Source: Eucommia ulmoides (lineage: Eukaryota > Streptophyta > Magnoliopsida > Garryales > Eucommiaceae). From it: a stretch of 64,000 nt of DNA. The position numbers were made by a program, and so were the translations under genes. Under the pieces are notes generated by a model. The model saw nothing but the letters and a program-made list of their open reading frames with translations, had not been told where the DNA came from and searched no databases. Where the stretch lies: contig CM028326.1 in NCBI GenBank assembly GCA_016647705.1, positions 16,803,901 through 16,867,900 of the forward strand, written 5' to 3'. This document shows positions 11,953-23,652 of this stretch, in pieces. How positions within the stretch are numbered: the stretch's first letter is position 1; each line of letters opens with the position of its first letter.

Positions 11953-12698
11953 TGGAGTGAAGAGAAGCGTCCTTGGTTTTCGGGGGAAGGGACAAAACTG
12001 TGAATGTCCAGGAGGCACTTGTCAAGTCTTTGAAATCAATTAAAGCTATTGCAAAAGACACTTTCCACTTTTTAAATAATTTTTTTTTTAATTTTTTGTT
12101 TTTTTTTAAATGTGAGATGTGTTTTACGTACACCTTGACTAATCATCTTATCGGACGATATTAAGGATGTACTATTTCATATCGACTTGGTTTATTGAGG
12201 ATTACATTCAAGATTTAATTCCTAAGTGTTTTCTAGGGGAGTCGAACCTTGGTTGACAAAGAAAGGGGTTGTTTCCCTTGCCAATCAGATTAACACCTCT
12301 TGAATTTTTAAATAAATCATCATTCAAAACAATTACTTTCTCTGCTTTAAATTTATTGTTATATTTGATTTCATACAAAATTTTAGATGGTATTTGATTT
12401 TTTTAGTTTTTTAATTATAAATGATGTTAAAAAGATAAGAATGTTATTTTTTTAAAAGTAAAACATGTCTGTTAAAGAAGAAATGTAACAATCAATTTAG
12501 GACATCTTACAAAAATAAGAGAGTTAAGGAAAAAAAAAAAAAAAAAACAGAGTCCATCCAAAACCATAGGTTTTACCATAGATTTACCTGTTGGGTAGTA
12601 TAATAATAGTTTTTGTTGAACTAAAATTATAACTAAAAAACAATGTTTTTACAAGTTTTCAATTGAAAGTGAGCAATTTTCTCATTAGAAGTTTGAAG
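11953..12698. other. Misato downstream region, no supported gene
   Basis: A short + strand open frame at 11973-12060 encodes GGRDKTVNVQEALVKSLKSI and then runs into T-rich sequence. It may be 3' UTR or an exon remnant, and I do not recognise it. The rest is AT-rich with an A-tract near 12530. Confidence 0.3.
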
Positions 12699-12703
12699 GT
12701 TTT

Positions 12704-13365
12704 TGATGGGCTATTCTTGGTCTGGCTTCGCTGACCTCCCTTCTCCTTGGCCGAACAAAAATTCCTCTCCTGCATTTGGCCCGTCATCATTGGATAATGC
12801 CCACTCTGGTCGGCTTCTCGAAGATCTTTGCTAACGCTAACTGCGGCATCTCGCCGCTCCTCTACTCGGAGTCTCGGACCTCTTTTTTCATTGGTCAATT
12901 GTGTATTGTTGATTGAGCCTTCACAGGCCCATCAATTGTTGTACATGTGGGCCTTTTTCAGCGGGCCCACGGGCTTGTCCCTTGGGCCCGCCGCCTTTCT
13001 TCCCCAATCATAATCTAATTAGGTTGGACTAGACATTAACCTGTTTTAGTTAAAAACATTATCTTTTCACTTCACCTGCTTTGGGGCTCTCCCAAATTCA
13101 ACTTTCTCCCCTATAAATACGGTATTGCCTCGAAGGTTCAGGTAACATATTTATTACATTCCTAATCCATCTACCAGCCCGGATTAAATAACTTAGTCTC
13201 ACGCCAAAGGGACTTCATCACAGAGCACCCCAACAAGTCTTTATATACGTTCTTGGCAGACATGTCGTGCATTGAGAGGAGTCCTGCTATCTGCCACCTA
13301 GCTCAGACAACATTTGCACGATCAATGTTCCTCATTCATTCGTGGGCAAATTTTATGCACCAACA
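12704..13365 (+). mobile_element. Solo LTR, Tat/Ogre-like family, TSD GTTTT
   Basis: This 662-bp segment begins TGATGGGCTATTC and ends TTTATGCACCAACA, with perfect 5-bp GTTTT duplications at 12699-12703 and 13366-13370. A TATA box (CTATAAATAC) lies near 13113. The LTR at 52253-53001 starts and ends almost identically and there is followed by a GCGCC-containing primer-site-like stretch. I infer that one LTR remained after LTR-LTR recombination. Confidence 0.85.
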
Positions 13366-13370
13366 GTTTT

Positions 13371-14379
13371 CGCTTGAAATTGTTAATTGTTTAGATACAA
13401 AAATTATAATTAATTTATTCAAGTTTTTTCTTCTGATATAGACAATACGAACATGAAAGAAAAACACAATGAAATTGTTAAATAATTTTTTTTACCTATG
13501 AGAACTCAAAATTCAGATTGATTCAGTCATAATAAACCTTGGAATCAATCGAGATTTGGAGATAGCTAACTTATCGAAAAAAAAAAAAAAGATTTGGAGA
13601 TAGCTAGAGATGACAATCAACCTTACACGTAGGATCAGAAAACCGTCATGGGCTTGGGGCGGCTAACATCACCGTAGATGATTGGTGGCTTCACTCAGCA
13701 GGATCCATAGGATTGGACCCAACCGTTAGCCGTGAAGACAAAACTAGACAAGGGTTTACCAGAGTACTCAACCATATCATTCCTCTAAACAACACAAAGG
13801 AAAAATCTAAAATTAGAGGGGGTCATTTCATAAATAAAGGAACAATCTTTCATTGTATTTTGTGAACTAAATTGAAAAAAAAAAAAAAAATTGCAAAAAA
13901 AAAAAGAAAAAGAAAAGAAAAGAAAATTACTTTACCTCTTGCTCTCTATTGATAAGACATCGATATCAAGCTCTTCCTGGAACTTCACGACTTTCCTAAT
14001 CTACCTCTTGCACTATAAGAAACTGGACATTTTGTGCCGCCAAAGAATTGCATGGGCTATGAAATTAAACATTGTAGCTAAAAGATGTAATTTTTTGGCG
14101 ATGAACCCAAATTTTATTGCCAGATACAACGATTCGGCTACGAATTTTAGAATTCATAACCAATGGGTATATACAGAGTTGACGCCAACAAAAAAAGGAG
14201 GGAAATTTACTCGCTAATACAAATCAGGCTCGTCGCCAAAGATGCATCTCCAAAATTAAACATTTGGCTACAAAATATTTTGTTGCGAATTGGTTAAAGG
14301 TCTAGGACTAGAACAATATTTTGTAGACAAAGCTTACCTTAATTGTTTTGTTCTTCCTCCTTCCATTAACAATCTTCCT
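13371..14379. other. Unassigned, TE-like degenerate DNA
   Basis: Contains A-tracts (13578-13592, 13875-13890) and a segment at about 14030-14290 with GGCGACGAA/GGCTACGAA-type words resembling the interior of CACTA-type MITEs. A near-duplicate GATTTGGAGATAGCTA occurs at about 13552 and 13590. No coding region is supported. Confidence 0.3.
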
Positions 14380-15402
14380 TGGACCAGACCACACTGCTAC
14401 AAGGCTACACAAATTTCATTCATCAGTGTTAGTGTCTAAAACTGGTAAATACCGCGAGTATGATCTAGTCAGATTCCATATAGTCTTTTTGCTGAGGTGG
14501 AGTGCTGAGTTGGAGTTCCGGAGTTCTATAAATTTTCAAGTGTTCACTAATTGACGGTCAATTGATGTCCAATTCCTAGTTGGAGTCTAGAGAGCTAATG
14601 TCTAGAAAGCGGGTATTTGCACAAGGACCCACCAGGGTTGTGTCCAGCGAAGCCCCTTCCGGCGTGAGAGTAAGAGTTCGGGGAGAAAATGGCTTGTTAT
14701 ACTTCAAGTAGGAAAATGAGCATTACCTTGAGCATTGAATTGTCTCGAGTATTTATAGTAGTGGAGAGCAATTAGCATTGCCTAATCAGGGTCTTGAGCA
14801 CGGTTGATTAATAGAAACCATGTGCTTGACCAATAAGGAGAATGATTTGGGGAGGTAACCCTATGGGCTTGGACTTTTGACCCTTAGGATGAGCCTATGG
14901 GCTCGATCACTTGACCCTGAGGAGGAATGTTGGTAAAGCCCTTGATTTGAGGAGGTGGAGACGTGCGTAACAGGGCATGGATGGCGAAAAATAACTCAAG
15001 TCCTGCTGATTGTTGACCAGAGACAAAGAAGGAGAGCTCAGGCCGGCTGGAGAGGCGAAGACCACCACCTTAGTGGCAGCTGGAGAATATGAGTATCGTA
15101 AGTTGTTAGCTCGGCAGAGGGCTCTAGGCGCACACACATTGACATCTTTGGTTTCCCCCAGGATGACAAGGTGGCAGTGACTAGGCTTGTAATTTGGGCG
15201 AAGGGTGCTGTGCAGAGATAAGAGGATAGGGCCTTTGCTCGTCACTTTTGAAGAGGGTCCCCATCCACCAAATTCCAGCCAGAGATAACATGGCAGGGCG
15301 ATGGGTGTGTGACAATAAATATGCGGCCACGTTATATGAATGAGATAGACATATGGCTGGGTCCTAGGGTTGGAGATGCGACATCTAGAATTTCCCTCAT
15401 CA
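14380..15402 (-). mobile_element. Probable 3' LTR of a Tat-type gypsy element
   Basis: Read on the - strand, the LTR starts TGATGAGGGAAATTC at 15402, just after a purine-rich AAGGGATAAC (a candidate polypurine tract). It has a TATA box TATAAATACTCGAG near 14750 and continues into the leader-like sequence usual for this group (CTTACTCTCACGCCGGAAGG, about 14650-14675). It lies beyond the antisense ORF and integrase of the same - strand element, where a 3' LTR belongs. Its left end (about 14380) is a guess. Confidence 0.5.
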
Positions 15403-15859
15403 GTTATCCCTTAGAATTACCCTCATCAGTTGACCCTAGTTCTGGGCACTGAACAAAAAGAGATGCTTGGAACTACTAGATCCCTGAACGCACAACATTG
15501 ACTACACATAAATTGCTCTAACCTAGCCTCTGGGAGGCACACCATTGGCCGCGCACGAAATGTGCTGAGTTGGTGCCTTCTGGATGGCACACGGAAGACA
15601 GATGAACCCAAGAGTGGCACGTGTCATTTTTTACTGACATGGCACAAAAACCGAGGCATTCCTTCGGTTTCCTGCCCATTCTTCCTAAAATAGTAGAGGG
15701 TACAGATTCATTTGTACACTTGAAGTTTTCCGAGAGAACTTTCCTTTGTACGCCTGTTGGTACTTTTCTTTGCCATAACATTAAATGGTCTTTCAATTTC
15801 TATCCATTTATGATTTTTTCTCTTTTATCTTCGGCAGTAGCTCAGGGTCCAACTTGTTA

Positions 15860-17490
15860 GAACAAATATCTTATGCTCTTTATCAGGACACTGGGCGAGC
15901 CTTCTTCCTTTAGAGATCTCTCTCCCTGACCTCGGTGGATTGGCCACGCGTATTTGGGGAGGCAGTTCAATCCTTGGCCGAACTAGTGATTGTGGTTGGC
16001 CGTCATGATGACCATATTATAGCGAGCTCTTCGAGGGACCCTGGCACCGTTCTAAAGGAGGGCGATATGACGGCGACAAGATTTCTATAAGTGGTTCCCT
16101 TAGGGACACTTATTATAGCGATACAGAGCCCAAAATTTTACACGCTACCGTCCCTGACCTTAGCCCCCTTTGGGAACTTCAGTCCACCGTCACTAAGATG
16201 GAGTTGAGGAGGGCTAGAAATGCTTTTACATTTTCGAGCTCTATTGTGACGAGGATCTTTTATGCCAAGAAAAGAGCACACCTGACACCCCTAGGTTTTC
16301 TTATCGTTACCTCCCCCAATTACATACTGGACTTCGCTTTCTCGTTCACCTGTAGATCTGGGCCGTCTACAAAAAGTACGGTTTGTGTCTATTACAATTG
16401 TCTCCCGGGGTGACAACTAGTGAGTCCACCCCTAGCGTACAGGATTGAGATCCCACGATAGGGAACTCCCAACAGAGAGAGAAGTGCTGAGCTGACGATC
16501 TAACTCAGTAGAGTAAGAAAAAGAGAAAACGCTCTTGTAGTCATGTGAGCACGACTCACATCCCTCTAGAGCCTAATCCTTACTTCTTCGGGGTTTTGAA
16601 TACTAGTATCGAGGTCGGCACCCATCTACTGGACAACCCGACATTGGTTTTGATATTCCTGGACTGCGTGCTTTCTCCAACAGATAGGAAGAAATTGGAG
16701 AACACCGTCTCAAAACGGCTCGCCAGGGACATCTTTAGAGATATGGATGGGGTGAGTAGATGACATCTTTCCAACATTTTTTTTTAAAAAAAAAAATTCT
16801 TTTCTACTTTCTGTTCAGCTTTTTAACTCGTACCACTTTTAGGCCATGTTTTGCTTAATTGGGCTCTCAAACCAACTCTTTGCGAAGAACAATGTACTCG
16901 GCAAGCTGGAGTCTCTTCGGATTACCGCTCAGAGGAAAGAAAAAAAGGAAGCTGAACTTCAAGTTGGCCTGTCCACCGTGCAGATAGAGAACCTCGAGCT
17001 ACACTTTGATAACAAAAGGCTCACCTCTTTGGTTGATGCACTCGAGTCTGAGTTGAATGACATTAAACGTCACTTGTAGCGAGTCAATTAGAAATGGCAG
17101 GTGGCCGTGGAGCGGGCCAAGGAGAAGGACAAAGCTTAGGCCATGGAAGAATAGAAGCAAGGACCCAGATTTGAGGAATTCTAGATGAAGATCGACTCTT
17201 ACTTTCTGGAGGCGGAAAATCGAGCTAGATGAAGGCCCTTCGCCGCTTATAACTAGACATCCCTACTGACCATATCGAGATGTAGTTCTTTGAGCAGGGA
17301 AAAGGCACTATGGCCAGCGAAGGATATGGCATGGAGGGAGGTGTTAAGGAGGGTGAGGTCGTTGTCAACTCCCCTTACGTGGATGCTGCTGTAGATGCCA
17401 GCAGGGACGACAAAACCTTAGATCGACATCTTTAGGACACCAACTAAAGGCTATCGGTTGGCTTTCCCCTTGACGCTTTGATAGACAGAG
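15860..17490 (+). pseudogene. Decayed antisense additional ORF of Tat-lineage gypsy element
   Basis: The readable pieces are on the + strand, opposite to the element's integrase. One at about 16545-16751 ends LARDIFRDMDG. A typical intron follows (GTGAGT at 16752, TTTTAG before 16843), then AMFCLIGLSNQLFAKNNVLG and a Glu/Lys-rich coiled coil to 17079. After that, stops interrupt the frame repeatedly. Upstream (15860-16540) the frame is broken. Plant genomes hold many such proteins annotated as putative gypsy-type transposon protein. Tat-lineage elements are known to carry an additional ORF, often antisense, between integrase and the 3' LTR, which is exactly this position. It cannot make a full protein. 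Confidence 0.55.
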
Positions 17491-18084
17491 TTATTCTTTG
17501 GTCGGTGGTCCTTGCAGAGAGACATTTTTTCAAAAAAACCTTTTTGCTTTTCTTTGATTTCTTTGTTTCCTTCCATGGCTACGACCTTCTTACCCCCAGC
17601 CCAAGACATGAGTTTGGTAACGTTGAATTCGTGTCATAAGTTTAGGCAAGGGATTCTCCACAGTGCTTGGTCCTCTCGGTTCCCAAGGGCACAACTCTAC
17701 GGATTATCCCTCGCGGCCTGTCATTAGTGGGTTCTCCATAGTCGGGCTCATCCCTAAGATTTTTCAAGTTATCTTAACTTAGTCCTTGCAAGAGCATCAT
17801 CCCTTTTAAAATAACTGACCTGTGGTCGACTGGTGAGGGGATGGATACTTAGTTGCAGGCCCTCAAACCCGATTGATGCCCTGTATTTGGTGGATGACCT
17901 TGGTCTATTCCTAGGTACGGACAACAGACCTGCGTAGTGGGTCCAGTTATCACCCTCAATGCTGAGCATCCAGGATGCTGCTTGTTGAAGATAATTGTAC
18001 GAGTCATATACATATTGCACTGAATACTTATTTCATTGATAAGAGAAGTTGTTACCCTTGTAAAAATTTTAAGCTTCAAAAAGT
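17491..18084 (-). other. 3' non-coding part of the Tat element
   Basis: Lies between the integrase C-terminus and the antisense ORF. No conserved frame is seen on either strand; it carries element-like unique sequence only. Confidence 0.35.
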
Positions 18085-18265
18085 ACTTTAGGTGCTCGAC
18101 ATTCTATGGGCGCCTGGGTGACACCCCTTCTTCAGTCTCGAGCTTATAGGTGCCCAATCATGCAATTCTGGTGACTTTGTACCGCCCCTCCCAAGTGGGG
18201 GCTAGCTTTCCAGCGTTTTGTTCTTTTATGGACGGAGTGACTTTTCTGAGAACGAGGTCACTGAC
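18085..18265 (-). pseudogene. Gypsy (Tat) integrase C-terminal fragment
   Basis: The - strand reads DLVLRKVTPSIKEQNAGKLA followed by a TWEGRYKV-type stretch, the conserved C-terminal signature of gypsy polyproteins. The fragment begins at the insertion point of the 18266-23652 element. Its N-terminal continuation lies on the far side (23653-24235), and the frame is continuous when the insertion and one TSD copy are left out. A downstream stop marks the natural end of pol. Confidence 0.75.
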
Positions 18266-19889
18266 TGATAGATGTGATCTACCTACGTATTTTCAAACCA
18301 AATTAAATTAGTTTTCGAGTGTTTATATAGTATTTTATTATGTTTTAATTAGTTTTTATCTTTTTGTATTAAATCAGGTGTGTGGGGCAAAAAGATAGGA
18401 AACTGGAGCGAAAATGATGAGATTGAACCAAAAGCGGACGAAGCTACGATGGATAAACAAGATCGGAGGCTAAAATATGAAATAGGCCCACCGCCTAGGC
18501 ATCCAGACCACTGCCTAGCGGTGAAGAAGCTGAGAAAAGATCAAATGTAACTGACGGACCGCCGCCTAGGGGGAGATTCCTCCGCCTAGGCGGAAATCCA
18601 GCATAATGTTCTTCCACGTCCACCGCCTACTACATCGCTTAGGCGATCAGCCGAACCGACCTAACTCCGCCTTGGCGGAAATTCCACCGCCTAGGCAGAA
18701 ACCCTCTACACAGTATTGATATTTATTTAGATATTTTAAGATATTTTGGTTATAAATATCATCCCCTCGCCTCCTTTCTTGAACCCCCCAACCATTTGGG
18801 AACCTTAGGCCATATGTAGGCTATGGTTTAGGATTTTTAGAGATGGAGCTCACATCCTGAAGTGGAGAAGACGACGAATCGATCGTTGAGCATTCTTAAT
18901 AGTTTATCTTCGGACGAGGCTAAGTTCTTCAATTGTTTTTTCTTATTTCTTTATCTTAGGATCATGTGAGTATGTTTAGCTCGTTATTTCATTGTAAATG
19001 CCACTATGGTCATAGTTAAACATGGATTGTAGTAGGGATTAATACTATATTTATAAATACATTGTTTGGATAATTTCAGTGTTTCGTTTGTGATTGTTCT
19101 TCGTAGTTTGATTGTATTTATCGTATTGTTTGTTTATCATGATTAGTTAGATAAATGGAGAATACGGGATTTTGACAAACCCGGGATTCAGATTTGGGTA
19201 AACAAATGCCATGATTTTATAACCCGATCAGGGTTTAAATTTTGGACAATCGATGATGTTGGGGAAAAACTCATGCTACTTAGGGTCGTTAAGACGTTGA
19301 GGGGGACTTCTTCATTGACTCAAAGTTGCGCTATATCCCTCATCTTACACTCAGGAGAGATGGCGAGAGAGTTTTAGAACAAAGATTGTCGATAGGGTAA
19401 ATACAATGCGACGATCCAATAACCCGGGAGAGAGTTGGATTGTGTGCAATCAATGACGCTGGGCGAGACTCATGTGACGTAGGGTCATTAATATGTTGAG
19501 GGGGACTTCTTCGTTGACTTGAAGTCATATATTTCCCCGTCTTACACTCGGGATAGGTGACGGTGGAGTTTACATACCGAGATTGTCAAATAGGTTGAAT
19601 ACCGTAAACGTGAGTAAATCGAGATCAAACATGTATTTGTAAAAACGTTAATCCCTAAGAAATTATTTACCCTAAAATATATTAGCATATTAGTGTAGTT
19701 AATTGAGGTTATATCAGTATTAGTTTAATTAATTAAATAAATTTATTTTTTGCCTAGATAAAATTAGGTCACGACAAACGCGGTATTCGATAGTAATGAC
19801 ACCAATCCTTGTGGATATGATAAAACTTTGACCTCGTACACTTGCGAGTAGTCATATACGCGAAGGATAGTAGAATCTTTCGCCATACA
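18266..19889 (+). repeat. 5' LTR of the 18266-23652 element
   Basis: A 1624-bp LTR with a TATA box (TTATAAAT, 18750-18757). A cluster of CCGCCTAGGCGG-type palindromes lies at about 18490-18710 (perfect copy at 18582-18593). An internal tandem duplication has a period near 196 bp: the CTTACACTC...GGTAAATAC block recurs at about 19345 and 19541. Confidence 0.88.
18750..18757 (+). promoter_or_regulatory. LTR TATA box
   Basis: GGTTATAAATATC in the 5' LTR and GGCTATAAATATC at about 22484-22496 in the 3' LTR sit at equivalent positions, downstream of the palindrome cluster. They are probable U3 core promoters. Confidence 0.55.
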
Positions 19890-19895
19890 AGTTTT

Positions 19896-19913
19896 TGGTG
19901 CCGTTACCGGGGA
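19896..19913 (+). other. Primer-binding site, tRNA-Asp type
   Basis: TGGTGCCGTTACCGGGGA matches the TGGCGCCGTTGCCGGGGA site used by Athila-type elements (complement of the tRNA-Asp 3' end) at 16 of 18 positions, 6 bp after the LTR end. Confidence 0.8.
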
Positions 19914-20017
19914 TTGTTTTGTTGATTATTGCCGGAGATACGCGGTAACGGCTTAGGACTTAAGTTTTAGATAGGAGAAACAAGTGTATCGTATTCTAGT
20001 CTTGCCAACGGCGTACA

Positions 20018-20106
20018 AGTTTTTGGTGCTGTTGCCGGGGATTAGTTGTTAGGCGAATTCAGTTCTTGGCGATCGCTACCAAGTTTTTGGTAATGATTGC
20101 CGGGCA
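20018..20106 (+). repeat. Two extra primer-site-like copies
   Basis: AAGTTTTTGGTGCTGTTGCC then GGGGA (core 20024-20041) and AAGTTTTTGGTAATGATTGC then CGGGCA (core 20088-20106) repeat the PBS region downstream of the true site. The first extra copy is as close to the tRNA-Asp complement as the genuine one. Confidence 0.75.
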
Positions 20107-21940
20107 TTAATTTGTTGTTATTTTCAATATTGTGTGTAAATGACTTAATTTTACTTTAGGCATTTATTTTGTATATAATTTTTGTTTGTAGTTTTGTTTT
20201 TGTTTTCAATGTAGGGTATTTGGTGATGTTAGATCGACGGGTATTGATGCATCCTTTTCGACAGGATTCCAAATCGTTTTATGTTTCTTGGCCAAACACA
20301 TAAGCCGGTGAGGCGTTTCGTTGAAAGATTGAGCCATTAAAGAAAAACCTCGCCAATCTTGAGGGCGTTTTGAATGTCGGGTCGAGGACATTAAACCACA
20401 CACTTCTTGGGAGTCAACCCAAGGTCAAATAAGTTAAATCCATCACATCCGACTTGATTCAGAGGCGAGATCCTCTCGCCTTCCAGGTAAGTGTTCTAAA
20501 CACCCTTCGTCAACATGCTCTAAATTTCATATGTTGAGAATGATGATTGGGATTGCTGAGGACATTGTCCATTTTGAGTTCAGAAGTGATGTGTAGTATG
20601 TAGTATGTTAGTTTATGTGTTACTGTTTTCTCGTATTGTATGTGTGTTTAGGTTAGAATGTGTTTATGTTGTTGTTTATATGTTGAGTTTTGTGTTCATC
20701 TGGGCCGTTACCCGATTATGATAATTACCCCTGGTTGTTTTCGAGGTCAAGGGTAATACCTATGCATGTGTGATTCTGTGTGCTTGATTATTCTTTTTGG
20801 TAAAAATTATTGTAGATCCTAATTTGCACGGGCACATAGACTCATGTATTTCTATTCAATTGATTTGAGGACGATTATCGATTAGCCAAATTCATGACAC
20901 ATTAAGGATTCTAAAACTTGATTGAGGGGAAGCTTGAGGCGAAATCCCAGGCAAGGTAGTTCAAGAGATGTGATTTAGGCATTCTTTTTGTCGCTTGAGC
21001 CTTTTTAAGCCTACCTTGTTATATGTTTATCCCTCGTTACCCTGTCGAAGCCTAAAAATGAAAATTCAATTCAGAACACATAAACTAATTACTTATCCAG
21101 TTGACCTTTTTCCAAACCGTAATCGCTGAATTTAAAGGCACATTTGAGTGAATCAAGTTAGCAATTGTAAATGCTACTTGATGTGAGCAGTTGGGTTTAG
21201 GGAGAACTTCTAATTGGTCGGTATTTGAGTACTCACTTGTTGTTTTTGTTCATTTTTCACACACCCCTTCAATTGTAACAATCAAATAAGTTTGGGGGTG
21301 TGTTCGTTGCAAAAAAAAAAACAAAAAAACATATGTACATATAAGTTTAATTCCGTTTGTTTTTGACAAGTGAGTACGTCGGTCTTAAATGCTTGTTCGG
21401 GATTGTTTCCAATATTTTTATGAGGGTTCAAGAGTGAATATGCCAAGCGTTGAGCCTTAGGTAATGTTAAGTTAATAACGTTAACCCATTTTCAATTCCA
21501 AATTACCCTTGGCCAAATATACCAAAATTGAACCAAGTCCTTTCAATCTCTATGAACTACTAAACCTACATTAGTGGAGAGTAAACCCCAATCCGACCTA
21601 TGGAAATCCTAGTCCTTTACAGTCTACGTCATGAATTTCATTGGGGGATAATCCAATCCGATCGTTGTATAGTTATATTATTGAGTCTCGCACTAACACG
21701 TTTACAAGATCTAGAATAACGTTCACCATTATTGCATATCGAAATTCTAGAACCATATGATGTGTTTTACCACCTGAAATCGATATGACTGGCGGTTGTT
21801 GAGGGATAACAATAACTTGTCCGTTAGAAGCATGTAAAACTCGCATGTATTTATGTTTAGATTGTTTTAGGTTGTTTGTTATTTAATTCAGTTTGTGTAT
21901 TTTCATTTCCGTATGTGTTTGGCTCGAGGACTAGCTAAAT

Positions 21941-21958
21941 TCTAAGTTTGGGGGTATT
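21941..21958 (+). other. Polypurine tract before 3' LTR
   Basis: TCTAAGTTTGGGGGTATT directly precedes the TGATAGG start of the 3' LTR. The same tract ends the related element at 26730-32651. Confidence 0.75.
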
Positions 21959-23652
21959 TGATAGGTGTGATCCACCAATGTATTTTCAAACCGAATTAAG
22001 TTAGTGTTTGAGCGTTTAAATAGTATTTTATTATGTTTTAATTAGTTTTATTACTTTTTGTATAAATCAGGTGTGTGGGGCAAAAAGATAGGAAACTGAA
22101 GCAAAAACGATGAGATCGAACCAAAGCGGACGAAGTTACAGTGGATAAACAAGCTCGGAGGCTAAAATATGAAATAGGCCCACTGCCTAGGCGTCCAGAT
22201 CACCGCCTAGGGGGTGAAGAAGCTGAGAAAAGAGCAAATGTTACTGACGGACCATCGCCTAGGCGAAAGTTCCTTCGCCTAGGCGAAAATCCAGCAGAGA
22301 ATCAAAGGCAGGCTACTGACAGCCCACCACCTAGGCGAAAATTCCTTCACCTAGGCAAAAATCCAGCAGCATGTTCTTCCACGTCTACCGCCTACTTCAC
22401 CGCCTAGGCGATCAGCCGAACCAACCTAACTCCACCTAGGCGGAAACCCCCTGCACAGTCTGAAGATATTTTTAGATATTTTGGCTATAAATATCCCTTC
22501 TCGTCCCCTTTCTCCGGCCTCTCTTGCATTTTTGAGCACCTTAGGCCATATTTAGGCTAGGGTTTAGGCATTTTAGAGGTGGATCTCACATCCCGAAGTG
22601 GAGAAGACGACGAATCGATCGTTGAGCGTTCTTAGCGGTTTATCTTCGGACGAGGCTAAGTTCTTCAATCGTTTTTCCTTATTTCTTTAACATAGGATAT
22701 TGTGAGCATGTTTAACTCGATTTCATTGTTTATACGGCTATGACCATGAGTTAAATATGGATTGTAGTAGGGATTAACACTTAATTTATAAATATGTTGT
22801 TTGGATGATTTCGATGTTTCATTTGTGATTGTTCTTTGTAGTTTGATTGTATTTATCATACTGTTTGTTTATCATGCTTAGTTAGATAAATGGAGAATAC
22901 GGGGTTTTGATAAACCCCGGATTTGGATTTGGGTAAACAAATGCCATGATTTTATAACCCGATCGGGGTTTGAATTGTGGACAATTAATGACATTGGGGT
23001 AAGACTCACGCTACCTAGAATTGTTAAGACGTTGAGGGGGACTTCTTCGTTAACTCAAAGTCACGTTATATCTCTCATCTTACACTCGGGAGAGGTGGCG
23101 AGGGAGTTTTAGAACGGAGATTGTTGATAGGGTAAATATAACGCGACGATTCAATAACTCGGGAGGGAGTTGGATTGTGTGCAATCAATGACGCTGGGCG
23201 AGACTCACATAACCTAGGGTCGTTAAGATGTTGAGGGGGACTTCTTTATTGACTTGAAGTCATGTACTCCCCCGTCTTACACTCAGGAATGGTGGCGGTG
23301 GAGTTTACATACTGAGGTTGTCAAATGGGTCGAACACCGTAAACGTGAGTAAATCAAAATCGAACATGTATTTGTAAACACGTTAATCCCTAGGAAATTC
23401 TTGACCCTAAAACATATTAGTATATTAATGTAGTTAATTTAGGTTATATTAGTATTAGTTTAATTAATTAAATACATTTGTTTTTCGCCTATATAAAGTT
23501 AGGTCACGGCAAACGCGGTATTCGATAGTAACGATACCAATCTCTGTGGATACGATAACTCGATCTTAACGATCACACTATATTAAAATTTTTACCTCGT
23601 ACACTTGCGAGTAGTAATATACGCAAAGGATAGTAGAATCCTTCAGCGTACA
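21959..23652 (+). repeat. 3' LTR of the 18266-23652 element
   Basis: 1694 bp. Collinear with the 5' LTR, including the CCTAGG palindrome cluster (about 22185-22440), TATA box and tandem 196-bp module. A frame at 22141-22407 is a by-product of the palindrome cluster. Confidence 0.88.

Larger units (their letters stand above)
18266..23652 (+). mobile_element. Non-autonomous Athila-like LTR element, coding-free, 5.39 kb
   Basis: Direct LTRs (18266-19889, 21959-23652) start TGATAGRTGTGAT and end TACA. A primer site matching the tRNA-Asp 3' end follows the 5' LTR, and a polypurine tract (AAGTTTGGGGGT) precedes the 3' LTR. TSDs are CTGAC (18261-18265) and CTTAC (23653-23657), 4 of 5 identical. The 2.07 kb interior has no gag, protease, RT or integrase. 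It keeps an Athila-type 3' signature near 20400-20420 (CTTCTTGGGAGTCAACCCAA), so it looks like a deletion derivative fusing leader to 3' UTR. The LTRs differ at about 10 of the first 77 aligned positions, so the insertion is old. It interrupts a gypsy integrase. Confidence 0.88.

Noticed and set aside
22141-22407. 88-codon + strand frame, Arg/Pro-rich with a repeated motif
   Set aside because: Produced by the CCTAGG palindrome cluster of the 3' LTR. The equivalent part of the 5' LTR has stops.
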